This document shows, one piece after another, positions 20,881-30,800 of a stretch of DNA of 37,266 nucleotides. The notes beneath the pieces were generated by a model that was given only the letters and a program-made list of their open reading frames with translations, did not search any database and was not told the origin of the DNA. The stretch lies in the IMG/VR virus record IMGVR_UViG_3300035670_000661, positions 1 to 37,266 of that record, one strand, 5' to 3'. A program made the translations under genes and the position numbers. The DNA is from a virus. Within the stretch, counting starts at the first letter, position 1. Each line of letters begins with the position of its first letter.

Positions 20881-22089
20881 ATGGCTGCAACAGTCAGCAC
20901 AATTCAGGCGGCTCTGAAGGAGACGTGGACCGAACAGCGCATCGCGGAGCAGCTTTATCAGGATAACCCTATCCTTGACCGCGCTAAGAAGCTGAAGAAC
21001 ACCCAGATGGGCGAGTACGCCCTTACCCCGATTCACACCGGGCGTAACTGGGGATGGTCCGCTACTTCTGCAAGCCCCTCCACTCTGAACGACGCCGGAC
21101 AGCAGGCGTACGCTCAGGCACAGTGGCAGTACACCCACCAACACCAGCAGATCAAGATTCAGGGATCGGCTATCGACCAGACTCGCGGAGACGCGCTTTC
21201 GGTCGCGTCGGTCGTTGATGAGGAAGTTTCTGGTGCAGTGAACGACCTGAACCGCAACCTCAGCCGTCAGATTTTCAGTGACGGCAGCGGCCAGATCGCT
21301 CAGTGTGGTACTACGACATCCAGCACTACCATTCAGCTTAACGCGACGAGCGGCTTCAACGCCCTTGAACGCGGCTGGCTTGATGTTGGTGCGGTTGTGG
21401 ACATCGGTACGGCGTCTAACCCTGTCTCGCAGGTTTCTGGCGCGAGCATTACCGCCGTTGATGTTGCTAACAGCACCATCACGATTTCCGGTTCCGCCAC
21501 TAACACTTCGGCCTCGCATTTTGTGACGCTGAAGGGTGCCCGTAGCGGTTCGACCAGCTACGAAATGAACGGTCTGCACAACATCGTCAGCACCTCCGCT
21601 GACCTTGGTGGGCTTACCGTTGCTGCTAACCCGCAGTGGGCGGCCGCTAACGTGGACGCCACCTCGCAGGCCCTCACTCTGCCGCTGCTCTATGAGCAGA
21701 ACAGCAAGGTAGCCCAGAAGACCGGGCGCCCGGCGGATTTCGTCGTGACGGGTCTGAAGCAGCAGCGCAAGGCTTACCAGCTTGCGCAGGCGCAGGTTCG
21801 TTTCGCGTCTGATTCAAAGATGACTGTCGGGTCGGTCGAGGGTGTTGACATTAACGGTGTCAAGCTCTTCGCCCTGCCGGACTGCAAGAACGAGGACATT
21901 TTCTTCCTTACGATTGGGGATGTCCTTTCTGTCAGCGCGGGCGATCCGTACTGGCAGAATAAGGTGACAGGTGGCCAGATTCTTGAATGGTCACAGGGCA
22001 GCGATTCCTATGTCGGGAAGCTGACGGTTAGGATGCAGCTTGGCTGCCGCCGTCGCAACTCGCACGCGAAGCTGTCAGGCCTCACCTGA
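20881..22089 (+). CDS. Major capsid protein (HK97-fold)
   Basis: A 402-residue coat protein. The N-terminal arm (TIQAALKETWTEQRIAEQLYQDNPILDRA), the core with YALTPIHTGRNWGW and the C-terminal QQRKAYQLAQAQVRF ... VDINGVKLFALPDCKNEDIFFL pattern fit HK97-type major capsid proteins of podovirus-like phages. A Ser/Thr-rich beta insertion (about 140-215; TTTSSTTIQLNATSG ... SNSTI type) is probably a surface domain. SD is AGAAAGG. It is followed by a strong terminator, consistent with a very abundant product. Confidence 0.92.
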   Translation: MAATVSTIQAALKETWTEQRIAEQLYQDNPILDRAKKLKNTQMGEYALTPIHTGRNWGWSATSASPSTLNDAGQQAYAQAQWQYTHQHQQIKIQGSAIDQTRGDALSVASVVDEEVSGAVNDLNRNLSRQIFSDGSGQIAQCGTTTSSTTIQLNATSGFNALERGWLDVGAVVDIGTASNPVSQVSGASITAVDVANSTITISGSATNTSASHFVTLKGARSGSTSYEMNGLHNIVSTSADLGGLTVAANPQWAAANVDATSQALTLPLLYEQNSKVAQKTGRPADFVVTGLKQQRKAYQLAQAQVRFASDSKMTVGSVEGVDINGVKLFALPDCKNEDIFFLTIGDVLSVSAGDPYWQNKVTGGQILEWSQGSDSYVGKLTVRMQLGCRRRNSHAKLSGLT

Positions 22090-22100
22090 TAAGTGAAGTT

Positions 22101-22145
22101 CTAGCCCTCCCCTTCGGGGGAGGGCTAGTCTTCTGTTCTCTTTTA
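22101..22145 (+). terminator. Rho-independent terminator after major capsid gene
   Basis: Perfect 12-bp stem CTAGCCCTCCCC/GGGGAGGGCTAG with a TTCG tetraloop (22113-22116), then a T-rich tail (TCTTCTGTTCTCTTTTATT). It limits read-through from the capsid gene into the tail genes. Confidence 0.9.
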
Positions 22146-22162
22146 TTCTTCGAGGAGTAACC

Positions 22163-22660
22163 TTGTCGCAGATCATTCTGCCGGATCGTGTTCGGCACAA
22201 GATTGAGTTTGAAAATCAACTTGAAAATTTGAATGAGCGGCATGATTGGCTTCGTCACTTCGACGCTGAGCTACGGCGCATCGACCCGTACCTGTCGCTC
22301 GTGAAGGCCTCAGAGGTTGCCTCCAAGCCCGGGCTTACCCCGGGGTTCTGGCATGTGCAGCGGGACAACCCGGAAACCATGCCGACGTACATTCCGCTGA
22401 CCGATCCCGATGGCGGGTTTGCCGAGCCGAGCGGCTACCACCTTGAAATGATCCGCAAAGCTGATCTTCAGCGTCCCGGGTCGTTTGAGGCGTTCAAGCG
22501 CCGTCAGGAGGAGCGTCTTCGCGGCTTCGAGCGCGAGCGCGAGGCTAAGGCGCAGGAGCGCCGCGTGGAGCTTGCCGAGCGAATCGCCTATATGGAGAAC
22601 CCGAGTGTGAGCATGAGCAGCGGATGGACTAACAGCGTCAAGGGCAGGAGGGCTAAGTGA
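22163..22660 (+). CDS. Hypothetical virion-region protein, 165 residues
   Basis: TTG 22163 follows GAGGAGTAA. It has a helical N-terminus (LNERHDWLRHFDAELRRIDPYLSLVKA), a beta/Pro region (GLTPGFWHVQRDNPETMPTYIPLTDPDG) and a long charged helix (EAFKRRQEERLRGFEREREAKAQERRVELAERI). Probably a head or head-tail protein from position; the family was not named. Confidence 0.7.
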   Translation: MSQIILPDRVRHKIEFENQLENLNERHDWLRHFDAELRRIDPYLSLVKASEVASKPGLTPGFWHVQRDNPETMPTYIPLTDPDGGFAEPSGYHLEMIRKADLQRPGSFEAFKRRQEERLRGFEREREAKAQERRVELAERIAYMENPSVSMSSGWTNSVKGRRAK

Positions 22661-23274
22661 CTTTTCGTCAAATGCTCACGGAGTTCTATGCCCGTGGGTT
22701 TGATTACTTGAACGATTCTGGCGTTGGTGAGGTCAGGGCGAAGCGGTGGTTGAATCAGTCTTATCAGGAGATTTGCGGGCTGGACGATTGGCCGTTCCTA
22801 GAGGTTTCGACCAGCGGCTCTCTTCCGTTGACGATCAGTGATCTTCGTACGGTGATGTCAGCGACTAACACGGTCACTGAGCTTCCGCTGGCGTTCATTG
22901 ACCGCCGGACACTTGTTGATAGCTACCCGGTGATTACTGAGCCGGGGAACCCGGAGTATGCGTACTTTACAAGCCCGACTACGATTGCGGGCTACCCGGT
23001 GGGGTCTGACACGATCAACGTGCGTTACGTCAAGGTTCCGGCCGATCTGTCCGCTGATGGTGATGAGCCAATTATTCCGGCGCGGTATCAGTACGCAATT
23101 GTTGATTTTGCTTGCGGGCGGGCGTACATGGATTCTGATAACCCGCAGATGGCGCAGGCTGTCCGAGCCGACGCCGATACGGTAATTCAGTCGATGCGGG
23201 AGCATCTTATGTTGCCGCAGCATCAAGACGCCGATCAGATTGTCGCTTACGGGTACAGTCTGGATTACGAGTAG
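22657..23274 (+). CDS. Head-to-tail adaptor (P22 gp4-like)
   Basis: A 205-residue protein joining the portal to the tail. The pattern (AKRWLNQSYQEICGLDDWPFLE, then a beta-rich body with FIDRRTLVDSYP and ARYQYAIVDFACGRAYMDSDNPQMA) matches gp4/gp11-type podovirus adaptors, whose N-terminal helices contact the portal. GTG 22657 overlaps the upstream stop. Confidence 0.8.
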   Translation: MTFRQMLTEFYARGFDYLNDSGVGEVRAKRWLNQSYQEICGLDDWPFLEVSTSGSLPLTISDLRTVMSATNTVTELPLAFIDRRTLVDSYPVITEPGNPEYAYFTSPTTIAGYPVGSDTINVRYVKVPADLSADGDEPIIPARYQYAIVDFACGRAYMDSDNPQMAQAVRADADTVIQSMREHLMLPQHQDADQIVAYGYSLDYE

Positions 23275-24891
23275 ATGTACGAAAGCTATGCGGTTGGCCC
23301 GTTTAGCGGGGGATTAAATCTTCGAGATTTCCCCGATCAGATTGAGCCAACGCAAGCTTACGATCTTTCGAATGTCACGTTTACCGAGCGTGGCGGGGTG
23401 AAGAGCAGGCCGGGCTATGAAAACGTATTGACGGGGCTGGCGGCCCGCCCAGACAATTTTGAGCCGTTCAATACGGGTTCTGCGTGGCAGCTTGCTATTT
23501 CCGCAGGGAGCCGTATTGAGGTACGAAATACGGCCGGGGCAATAGTTGGGACACCGTTGACCTCTGGGGTCAACGCCTATCCAAACTACTTCACCCGGTT
23601 TGGCGGTGGCACGGCCGCCCTTGCAACGCCTCATCTTTACGCCAGCAACGGCACGGATCAGGTAAGGAAATGGACGGGGGCTGGTACGTGGAGTACGCCT
23701 ACTTGGTCGCTTACGAACAGCGCGCCTAATCCTACGGGCATGTTTGGCGCGGTTACGCCTTGGGATTCGCGCCTTGTTCTTGCGCGCTTTCCCAATACTG
23801 CGGGCGGGGACAACCCGTCGTCTGTCCGGTTTTCCGCGACCGCTGATCCGGAAAGCTGGGATGGATACGAGTATGTTGATTTGACGCCGGGCGACGGCGA
23901 AAAGATTATGGGAATGGCAGCGTACGGTAACTACGTTGTCGTGTTCAAGGAGTCAAAATTCTTCGTCTTTTACGGGACGACATTCAGCGCAAGTAACGAC
24001 CTTGGTGTTCCGGATTTTGAGTTCAGGACAGTTGACACAGGCGTTGGGCTTACTGCGAAGCAAGGCTTGTGCGTAGCACCGGACGGGATTTATTTCCTGA
24101 ATAACAAGGGTTTGTACCGCACCGATGGCGGATCGCCCGTGCTGGTGTCATCCCTGATTGAGCCGTTGTTTACGGGAGAAACACGCTCTGGCTATGGCGG
24201 TAGCACAATTAACTTTACGGCTATTGACGCTGCGCGCCTGACTTTTCATAAGCAGCAGGTGTATGTTGCGGTGCCGACCGGCACGTCCACGGTGAACAAT
24301 GCGCTTATGGTCTTCGATCCTCGTTACGGGTGGTGGACGGTTTGGGCCGTAGGTGCCGGTGCGCTTGCGTCGTTTGAGTGGTCTGTCTCGACGCCAAAGC
24401 TTACGTTTGGCTTGGCGTCTGGAAGCGTGAATGTTTGTCGCTTTGATGAAAGCTTGACCACTGATGCGGGTTCTGGATTTCAGGCTCGGATCAAGATGGG
24501 CTTTACCGATCTTGGTGTTCCAATTGCGAAGACCGTCCGTGAGAGTCAGGTTTGGGGTTCTGGCGCGGTTCGTTTTGCGGTTGCGCGCGATTTGCGCGGA
24601 TCGCGCAGCACGTCAGCTTTGTCGTTTGCAGCGGGCGTCGATAAGTGGGGCGACGGCTCGCCCGGACAATCTGATGTTTGGGCTGATGGAACCGATGCGA
24701 CTGATACTTGGAGCGCGGGGGTTACTGCTGATTTTGCTCTGGCCAGACAGGCGGTTCGTGGTCAGATTCATGGAATAGAGGTTTATTCCGCTGACGTTGT
24801 TACGCCGGAGGCGTGGTCTGTTAACCGCGTTATTTTCCGGGTACGCGAGCAGCGGGTTGCGACCGTCACGAAAGTTGACAAGGAGAGTTAA
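23275..24891 (+). CDS. Beta-propeller tail nozzle/stabilisation protein (P22 gp10-like)
   Basis: A 538-residue beta-rich protein. It begins with GPFSGGLNLRDFPDQIEPTQAYDLSNV...RGGVKSRPGYENV, the hallmark start of podovirus tail nozzle proteins, and continues as propeller blades (NGTDQVRKWTGAGTW, SRLVLARFPNTAGGDNPSSVRFSATADPESWDGYEY, NNALMVFDPRYGWWTVW). It would close the tail below the adaptor. ATG 23275 directly follows the adaptor stop. Confidence 0.85.
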   Translation: MYESYAVGPFSGGLNLRDFPDQIEPTQAYDLSNVTFTERGGVKSRPGYENVLTGLAARPDNFEPFNTGSAWQLAISAGSRIEVRNTAGAIVGTPLTSGVNAYPNYFTRFGGGTAALATPHLYASNGTDQVRKWTGAGTWSTPTWSLTNSAPNPTGMFGAVTPWDSRLVLARFPNTAGGDNPSSVRFSATADPESWDGYEYVDLTPGDGEKIMGMAAYGNYVVVFKESKFFVFYGTTFSASNDLGVPDFEFRTVDTGVGLTAKQGLCVAPDGIYFLNNKGLYRTDGGSPVLVSSLIEPLFTGETRSGYGGSTINFTAIDAARLTFHKQQVYVAVPTGTSTVNNALMVFDPRYGWWTVWAVGAGALASFEWSVSTPKLTFGLASGSVNVCRFDESLTTDAGSGFQARIKMGFTDLGVPIAKTVRESQVWGSGAVRFAVARDLRGSRSTSALSFAAGVDKWGDGSPGQSDVWADGTDATDTWSAGVTADFALARQAVRGQIHGIEVYSADVVTPEAWSVNRVIFRVREQRVATVTKVDKES

Positions 24892-25301
24892 TGGCCGTCG
24901 TTTTGCCATACACACTGACTGCCGGGCAGCCAGAAAATGTTACGCATCTAAACGCAAATCTGAATGCGCTGCGCGTTGGTGTCGATGATGCGCAGGCGCT
25001 CATCAACACTATCGAAGCGAAAACAGATAACTACACGCTTGTAACGGCTGATGCTGGCAAGCTAATCACGGTCAATGCTGCGTCTGGAAAAAACATGACC
25101 GTCAATGCGGCCCTTGATTTTACCCCGGGGCAGTACGTGTACCTTTGTCAGCTTGGCGCGGGGCAGGTCACGGTCGTAGCCAGCAGCACCACGGTTAACG
25201 CCACTCCAACCTTGAAGCTTCGCACTCAGTATTCGTGCGCGACGTTGTTTTGCATCGCGGCAGACACGTACGTTCTCTCCGGCGATCTGGCATTCACCTA
25301 A
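24891..25301 (+). CDS. Tail fibre/needle-tip protein, 136 residues
   Basis: A short helical N-terminus (HLNANLNALRVGVDDAQALINTI) probably trimerises, followed by a beta domain (YTLVTADAGKLITVN ... QLGAGQVTVVAS ... TLKLRTQYSCATLFCIAADTYVLSGDL) of the type found at the distal end of many phage tail fibres. It overlaps the nozzle gene by one base and directly precedes the collar-domain protein. Confidence 0.75.
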   Translation: MAVVLPYTLTAGQPENVTHLNANLNALRVGVDDAQALINTIEAKTDNYTLVTADAGKLITVNAASGKNMTVNAALDFTPGQYVYLCQLGAGQVTVVASSTTVNATPTLKLRTQYSCATLFCIAADTYVLSGDLAFT

Positions 25302-25643
25302 GTGGCGCTTTCTCTACCGTCACCGGATGTTCGGCGTGGGGACGCGGTTGATGCAAATGGCGTACAGCAAAATTTTGAGGTCTTGGCGCGGGCCGCTAGT
25401 GCCCTGACGCCATCCGGAGTTGTTCAAATTCCCGTTGGACTTGTTCTTCCATATGGGGGGACAAATGCGCCGGTTGGATATTTGCTGTGCGACGGAGCCT
25501 ACAAAAATCGAACGCAGTTTGCCAATTTGTTTGGGGTTTTGGGGACGACGTATGGGACTAATGCGGCGAATAATTTTCGTTTGCCGAATTTGACTGGCGC
25601 CACGATTGGTGGCGTGTCTTTGCAATTTGTAATCAAGGTGTGA
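25302..25643 (+). CDS. Phage tail-collar-domain fibre protein
   Basis: A 113-residue protein starting at GTG. The C-terminal half (VGLVLPYGGTNAPVGYLLCDGA...FANLFGVLGTTYGTNAANNFRLPNLTG) is a clear phage tail-collar domain, which makes compact trimeric tips. The N-terminal half (PDVRRGDAVDANGVQQNFEVLARAA) resembles the attachment segment of the preceding protein, suggesting both bind the same site on the tail. Confidence 0.85.
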   Translation: MALSLPSPDVRRGDAVDANGVQQNFEVLARAASALTPSGVVQIPVGLVLPYGGTNAPVGYLLCDGAYKNRTQFANLFGVLGTTYGTNAANNFRLPNLTGATIGGVSLQFVIKV

Positions 25644-25647
25644 GGTA

Positions 25648-26550
25648 ATGGCCGCTCCGAAGGGAAAAAATAACAACAAGAGGCCTTCTGCCCCGAAGAC
25701 GATTAAGGGGCTTGGGCCGATTCCGCCTTTCTTGACGGTGACGCAAACTCCGGGGGGTCCGCGCCTGACGCCGACTGCTCCCCCGCCTCCTCGCCCGGAT
25801 CGTCCGACGTACACGCCTCCGGATTACTCGAAGGGGCCTCCGGGGGATGCTGCGTATGACGCGGGCGTGACCGCCGCCAACAATGCGTACAACTCCGCGA
25901 TGGCTGCGATTGGCGCGCGGAGGGTTGCGTCGGGTGAGGATTACGGGTTTGACACGACGACGGGCACGATGCTTGCCAATGTTGATGTCTCTAATCCGTT
26001 TTCTCGCGCGGCGTTGATGAATCGTTCTTTTCGCCAGCAGGACAGGACTATGAGGGGCGGGTTTGGGGTTGGTAATCGTTTGACGAGCGGCGCTTATGCG
26101 GCTGCTCTGTCAAGTAATCAGTTTGGTCAGTTGGGGCGTCAGCGTGGCCTTGAACGTGAGTTTAAAGACCTTCTGGCGGGTTACTCGGCGGGTGAGTCTG
26201 ATGCGTTGAATTCGCGGGAGACAACGAAGGCGCAGCTTATGGGTGAGCTTATTCAGCGCCGTATGCAGCAGGACGCGATTAACACGGAGCAGCAGCGGGC
26301 GGCGGTGGAGGCTGCGCAGGCTGAGTGGGATGCGAAGTATGGCGGTGGTGGGGCTAGTGGTCCGTCGAATCCTCCGCCGACGAGCGGTCCGAGTGGGCCG
26401 GGTCCGATTGGTGCTCCGGGTCGTCCGTGGATTGACCCGGGTAATCCGTTTGGCGGGAAGCCGTTGCCTCCGAATGCTGCCGCGATTATTGCTGCGCTTG
26501 CGGCGAATCCGCCGAAGCCAAAGCCGAAGCCAAAGGGTAAGAGAAAGTAG
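25648..26550 (+). CDS. Proline-rich internal/tail protein, 300 residues
   Basis: Starts basic and Pro-rich (PKGKNNNKRPSAPKTIK; PPPPRPDRPTYTPPDYSKGPPGD), has a helical centre (NNAYNSAMAAIGARRV, TTKAQLMGELIQRRMQQDAINTEQQRAAVEAAQAEWDA) and ends in a Gly/Pro/Lys-rich tail (PKPKPKPKGKRK). By location between tail and the large internal proteins, an ejection (internal virion) protein is likely. No catalytic motif. Confidence 0.65.
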   Translation: MAAPKGKNNNKRPSAPKTIKGLGPIPPFLTVTQTPGGPRLTPTAPPPPRPDRPTYTPPDYSKGPPGDAAYDAGVTAANNAYNSAMAAIGARRVASGEDYGFDTTTGTMLANVDVSNPFSRAALMNRSFRQQDRTMRGGFGVGNRLTSGAYAAALSSNQFGQLGRQRGLEREFKDLLAGYSAGESDALNSRETTKAQLMGELIQRRMQQDAINTEQQRAAVEAAQAEWDAKYGGGGASGPSNPPPTSGPSGPGPIGAPGRPWIDPGNPFGGKPLPPNAAAIIAALAANPPKPKPKPKGKRK

Positions 26551-27846
26551 ATGGCACAACCGAAGCGTTATTCCAAAAGTCAGGTAAGGAAATTCTCTGA
26601 GGCGAAGCTGGACAAGATTCGCCAGTCGGCTAGTTGGCGTTTGCCGACTCAGTTCTTGACGCCGGAGCAGCAGGCTACTCGCCGGGCTAATGCCGCGAAG
26701 AAGAAGCAGGATGCGTTTATGAACGAGGAGCTTGTGCCGGAGTCTGGGTTGACGCGGAAGAAGCTTCAGGACATGCTGGCGTATGAGTCGCAGCTTAATT
26801 ATGGTGATGCGGAGCGTCAGCTAAAGGTTCAGCGCGATCAGCTTGTTTCGAATCGTGATCGTGACGCGGCGTGGTACGACGTGTACCGCCAGAATGTTGC
26901 GAATATGCAGAAAGATTTGGAGACTCAGAACGTCAAGGCTAACGAGGCGAATGTTGGGATGATTGAGTCTGGTCGCCGGATTGGTGATGCGCAGGATGTG
27001 AGGGTGGCTGATGAGCTTCGTCAGCGGCAGGAGAAGTTGAATCTTGGTGGTCCGAGTCAGGCTGGGGAGTATCAGTCGGTTGCTGCTCAGTCAGCGAATT
27101 CTCGTGATACTGCTTTGCGGGCTATGGCGATTGCGGCTAATGAGCGTGCTAGGGGCGGGGAGGCGTTGATTGGTTCGGCGGTTCGTGGCGCGGATATGTT
27201 GAAGTCGGATGCGCTTGGCCGGTATGCGGCGAGTGATTTGGAGTTTGGTCAGAAGGAGCGTGACCTTACGAAGAATAAGGCGGCGTTTCTTCAGAAGGCT
27301 TATGAGAAGGCGATTTCTGATGCGCAGGATGCGGTGTTGGAGCGCAAGGTGTTCGAGGCGACGTTGGATAAGAATAAGTCCGCCGAGGAGCTTGCGCGGG
27401 ATCGCCTGAATTGGCAGAAGGCTTATCAGCAGGCGCAGCTTGGGATCATGCAGCAGAACGCAGATTCGACGCGGATTAACGCTACGCGCCCGCGTGGCAG
27501 CAGCGGTGGTGGTTCGTCTTCGAAGCAGACTCGCGCGTCGTCGTCGCAGATTCAGAGCGCCACGACGGACATCGGGCGCCTGCTCGCGCAGGATGGCTCG
27601 TACTCGATCCGTCGTTTCCAGCGCAAGTTCGGGGACGATTGGGGCCGGATTCGTAATTCTCTCTTGAAGGATCGTGGCAAGTCGGCCGGTATGTCTCCGC
27701 TGCTCGTTGACGCGGCGATAGATCAGGTGGCCTTTGGTGGCCTTAGCCCGGCGAACCGTAAGCGCCTTCGCGCCGCTGGTTTCCGGGTGGCCGATTTCCC
27801 GCAGTTCAGCAGTAAGCCTAAGCGCGGCCCGAACAAGGGTAAGTAG
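26551..27846 (+). CDS. Helical internal virion protein, 431 residues
   Basis: Nearly all-helical and charged, with long coiled segments (QLKVQRDQLVSNRDRDAAWYDVYRQNVANMQKDLETQNVK in parts, QKAYEKAISDAQDAVLERKVFEATLDKNKSAEELA) and Ser/Gly linker near residue 312 (GSSGGGSSS). This is the usual make-up of podovirus ejection proteins carried inside the capsid. ATG immediately follows the upstream stop. Confidence 0.65.
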   Translation: MAQPKRYSKSQVRKFSEAKLDKIRQSASWRLPTQFLTPEQQATRRANAAKKKQDAFMNEELVPESGLTRKKLQDMLAYESQLNYGDAERQLKVQRDQLVSNRDRDAAWYDVYRQNVANMQKDLETQNVKANEANVGMIESGRRIGDAQDVRVADELRQRQEKLNLGGPSQAGEYQSVAAQSANSRDTALRAMAIAANERARGGEALIGSAVRGADMLKSDALGRYAASDLEFGQKERDLTKNKAAFLQKAYEKAISDAQDAVLERKVFEATLDKNKSAEELARDRLNWQKAYQQAQLGIMQQNADSTRINATRPRGSSGGGSSSKQTRASSSQIQSATTDIGRLLAQDGSYSIRRFQRKFGDDWGRIRNSLLKDRGKSAGMSPLLVDAAIDQVAFGGLSPANRKRLRAAGFRVADFPQFSSKPKRGPNKGK

Positions 27847-30800
27847 TTGCCTCGCTATCGGGGTCAGCCTCGCGCTAAGCGCAAGGTTGGAGCGCAGAGG
27901 ATTCAGGTCGGGAAGCGCACGCCGGGGCGTGGCGTTGTCGCGCCCGGGTTCAAGCCTGTCCGCAAGGGCGGCAAGGTTGTCCCGAAGCGCGCGAAGCCGA
28001 AGCGTTCCCCGGTGTTTGGGGCGCTGCCAAAGCCCTCGAAGCAGATTCCGGCTAGGCCGGACAGGTCGAAGAGCAGGCCGAATCCTTTGAAGGTTTCACC
28101 GTCGGGGCAGACCCGGCGGACTCGTAGTTATGTGCCGGGGACGATTGAGTATCAGAAGGCGAAGCTGAAGTCGCGTTCGCTTGGTGGTGAGACGTACCGG
28201 GCGCTTCAGAAGGAGGAGCGCCGTCAGGAAAAGCTCATCAAGGCGGTGACGGGTAAGTCGAAGAATGTCGAGCTTCGCGCAACGAAGGGCGGGGTTGTGC
28301 GGGGTGTTTCCGAGAAGCGCAGTAAGTCGGCGCTTGGCGCGGAGCCTTTGGTTACTGGCCCGAGGAATAATCAGACTCCGACGCTGGCGGGGCTGAATCG
28401 TTTGTCGAAGGCGCCGGGTGTTCCCGGCCAGCAGCGCAAGATCGAGCGCGCTCGCGCGCGCACGCAGGATGTCGTCCGTCAGACTAAGCCGGTGCCGTTG
28501 GCGCCGTACCGCAAGGGGTACAGGCCGAAGCCGACGATTGAGCAGCGCGCGCAGGTCGCGCAGGCAAAGGCGCAGACTCCCCCGAAGGAGATTGGCGCTA
28601 ACCGCAAGCTGCCGAAGCCGAAGGTCAAGCAGTACGCCTTTAAGCAGCAGCGTCGTCAGATCGCGTTTGCGGATCGCAAGAATCGCAAGGTTGTCGCTAA
28701 TCCTCGCGCTTCTCTGAAGGCGCGTAACCGCGCTGCCGAGGAGCTAATTAAGACGGGCGCTGCGCGGGGTGAGACGGAGTCGCAGTATCAGCGTCGGCGT
28801 AAGGCGGAGCGTCGTCGTGTAGCGTTGGCTAAGCGCGCTGGCGGCATAGATTCTGTGAGCCTGCCGCGTAGTGAGAAATTGACGCTGGCGAAGGCGAAGA
28901 AGGCGGCGCTGAAGCCGTTCGCTGATGTTGGCAAGGCGTTGACGAAGATTGGTCCGGCGTCGAGGGACCCGAAGAAAATTTCTCAGGATTGGGGCTTGCC
29001 GGGGGCCGCTGGCAAGGCGGCCGTTGGCCTTGGGGCCGCTTCGGTGGAGCCGATTGTTTCTGCCGCGAAGGGGGATAAGAAGGCGTTTGCGACGGTGTCG
29101 CGCGCTGGTGTGGCTACGCCAAAGCAGCAGGGTAAGGATTACGGCTCGCTTGCGTTGAAGGTTCCCGTCTATACGGCGCAGGCGATTGCCGAGAATCCCG
29201 ATGAGCAGCTAACCCGCCTTGCGAAGGACACGGGCGACATGTTGAAGAGCATTCCTGCCGGGGTGCTGATGGCGGTCGAGCAGGGTCCGGAGACAGTTTG
29301 GGAGCAGATCAAGAAGGATTATTCGCGTCGTTATGGCCCGCTTTTGGAGGGCCGCGATAAGGAATTCAGGGAGCGGCTAAAGCGTGAGGGTGTCACGTCT
29401 GAGGTGCTGGATTCTCTGACGGCAATCACGATTGTCGGTAAGGGTGCCGGTACGGCGGCGCAGGGCTTGGCGAAGTCTGGTCGTTTGGGTCAGGGCGCGC
29501 AGCGAATTGCGCTTCGTGCTCCGGCGCGTAAGGGGAATGTGCGCGCCGTTCTCGATGAGGGGCCGGTCAAGCCATCTAAGAATTTCTTTGCCAATGTTGT
29601 TCTCCGGGGTGTGGATACGGCTCGTGGTGCCCGGGCTGCGCGTGAGCGCAGGCTGGACATTGAGTCGGGTGGTAAGCGCAAGGTTTCCGAGCGTACGGCG
29701 CGGGCTGATGAGATTCGCGCGATAACCGGGGAGGGTGTCCCTGTCCCGGCGTTGCAGCCTTCCAAGAAGGCTGCGCGTAAGCCTCTGGGCGGCGGTGAGA
29801 GCGTGAGAGTGTCTGGGGATGCTGGCGTGTATGCCGCTACCCGGTTGCGGGATCGCGGCGTCGTTGAAGAGCTTGGCCTGAAGCCCGCCGAGGTCCGTGG
29901 CCTACGTAATTCTTTGGATGCCGCGTTGACCCGTGAGGGCTTAAAGCTAGGGCAGAAAAATCCGGGGCAGAGCAAAATTGGTCTTGACCTTGACCTACCG
30001 GAGAATCAGGTCGCGGCGCTAGAGCGCGTGCTTGACAGCAAGGCTGCCGTCGTTCGCCGCCCAACGGGTGACGCGATCCGCACGGTGGAAATGCCAAAGA
30101 CGAAGCTTGGGAAGCTGCGTCAGGATGTTCGGCTGGGTGCTGAGGCGCAGGTCGTCCCGAAATTCTTTGACAGCAGGTTCATCGGTCAGTCGGCGACGAT
30201 CCGCCGAAAGATTGCCCGTCTGGCTTCGGCCGCGTACGTCTCGATGCGTGTCGAGCAGCGCGAGTGGGAGAAGCAGTTCGGCAAGCGCCTTCGGGAGCTT
30301 TCCGAGGATGAACAGAAGGGCTTTTTCTACGCGCAGGCGTTTGGCATTCGTACGCCGGAGCAGGCTCGCGCTTACCTTGGCCCGCACCGTGACGCGATAT
30401 TGCGTACCCGCGAGGAGCTAAAGCAGTGGGAGTCTGAGAAGGACTTGATTACCGGGGACCTGTGGCAAGTCTTTAACGAGGTCCCGAGGATCGACGAAAT
30501 TCTGAAGGCCCCGGAGAAGGTGTTCACGCCGAAGCTGGCGCAGTTCGCCGACGACATGCGTGTCGAGGCTCGCCGGTTGGGGCGTATGGACCCGGGCCTT
30601 CGTGGTGGGCGTCGCCAGATGAAGATGGCGGAAATGGGTTCGCAGGCGCGAATGCTTGGCGTGCGGTTGGAGGATTACGCCGAGGATGTCGATAATCCGA
30701 CTCGCGCTGAGGTGCAAGCGTACATTCGTGATGCGGAGATAAAGCGTCGTGAGGCGGGCCTAGAGAACCCGGGCTTCTTCCGTGGCGAGGGCGATGACAA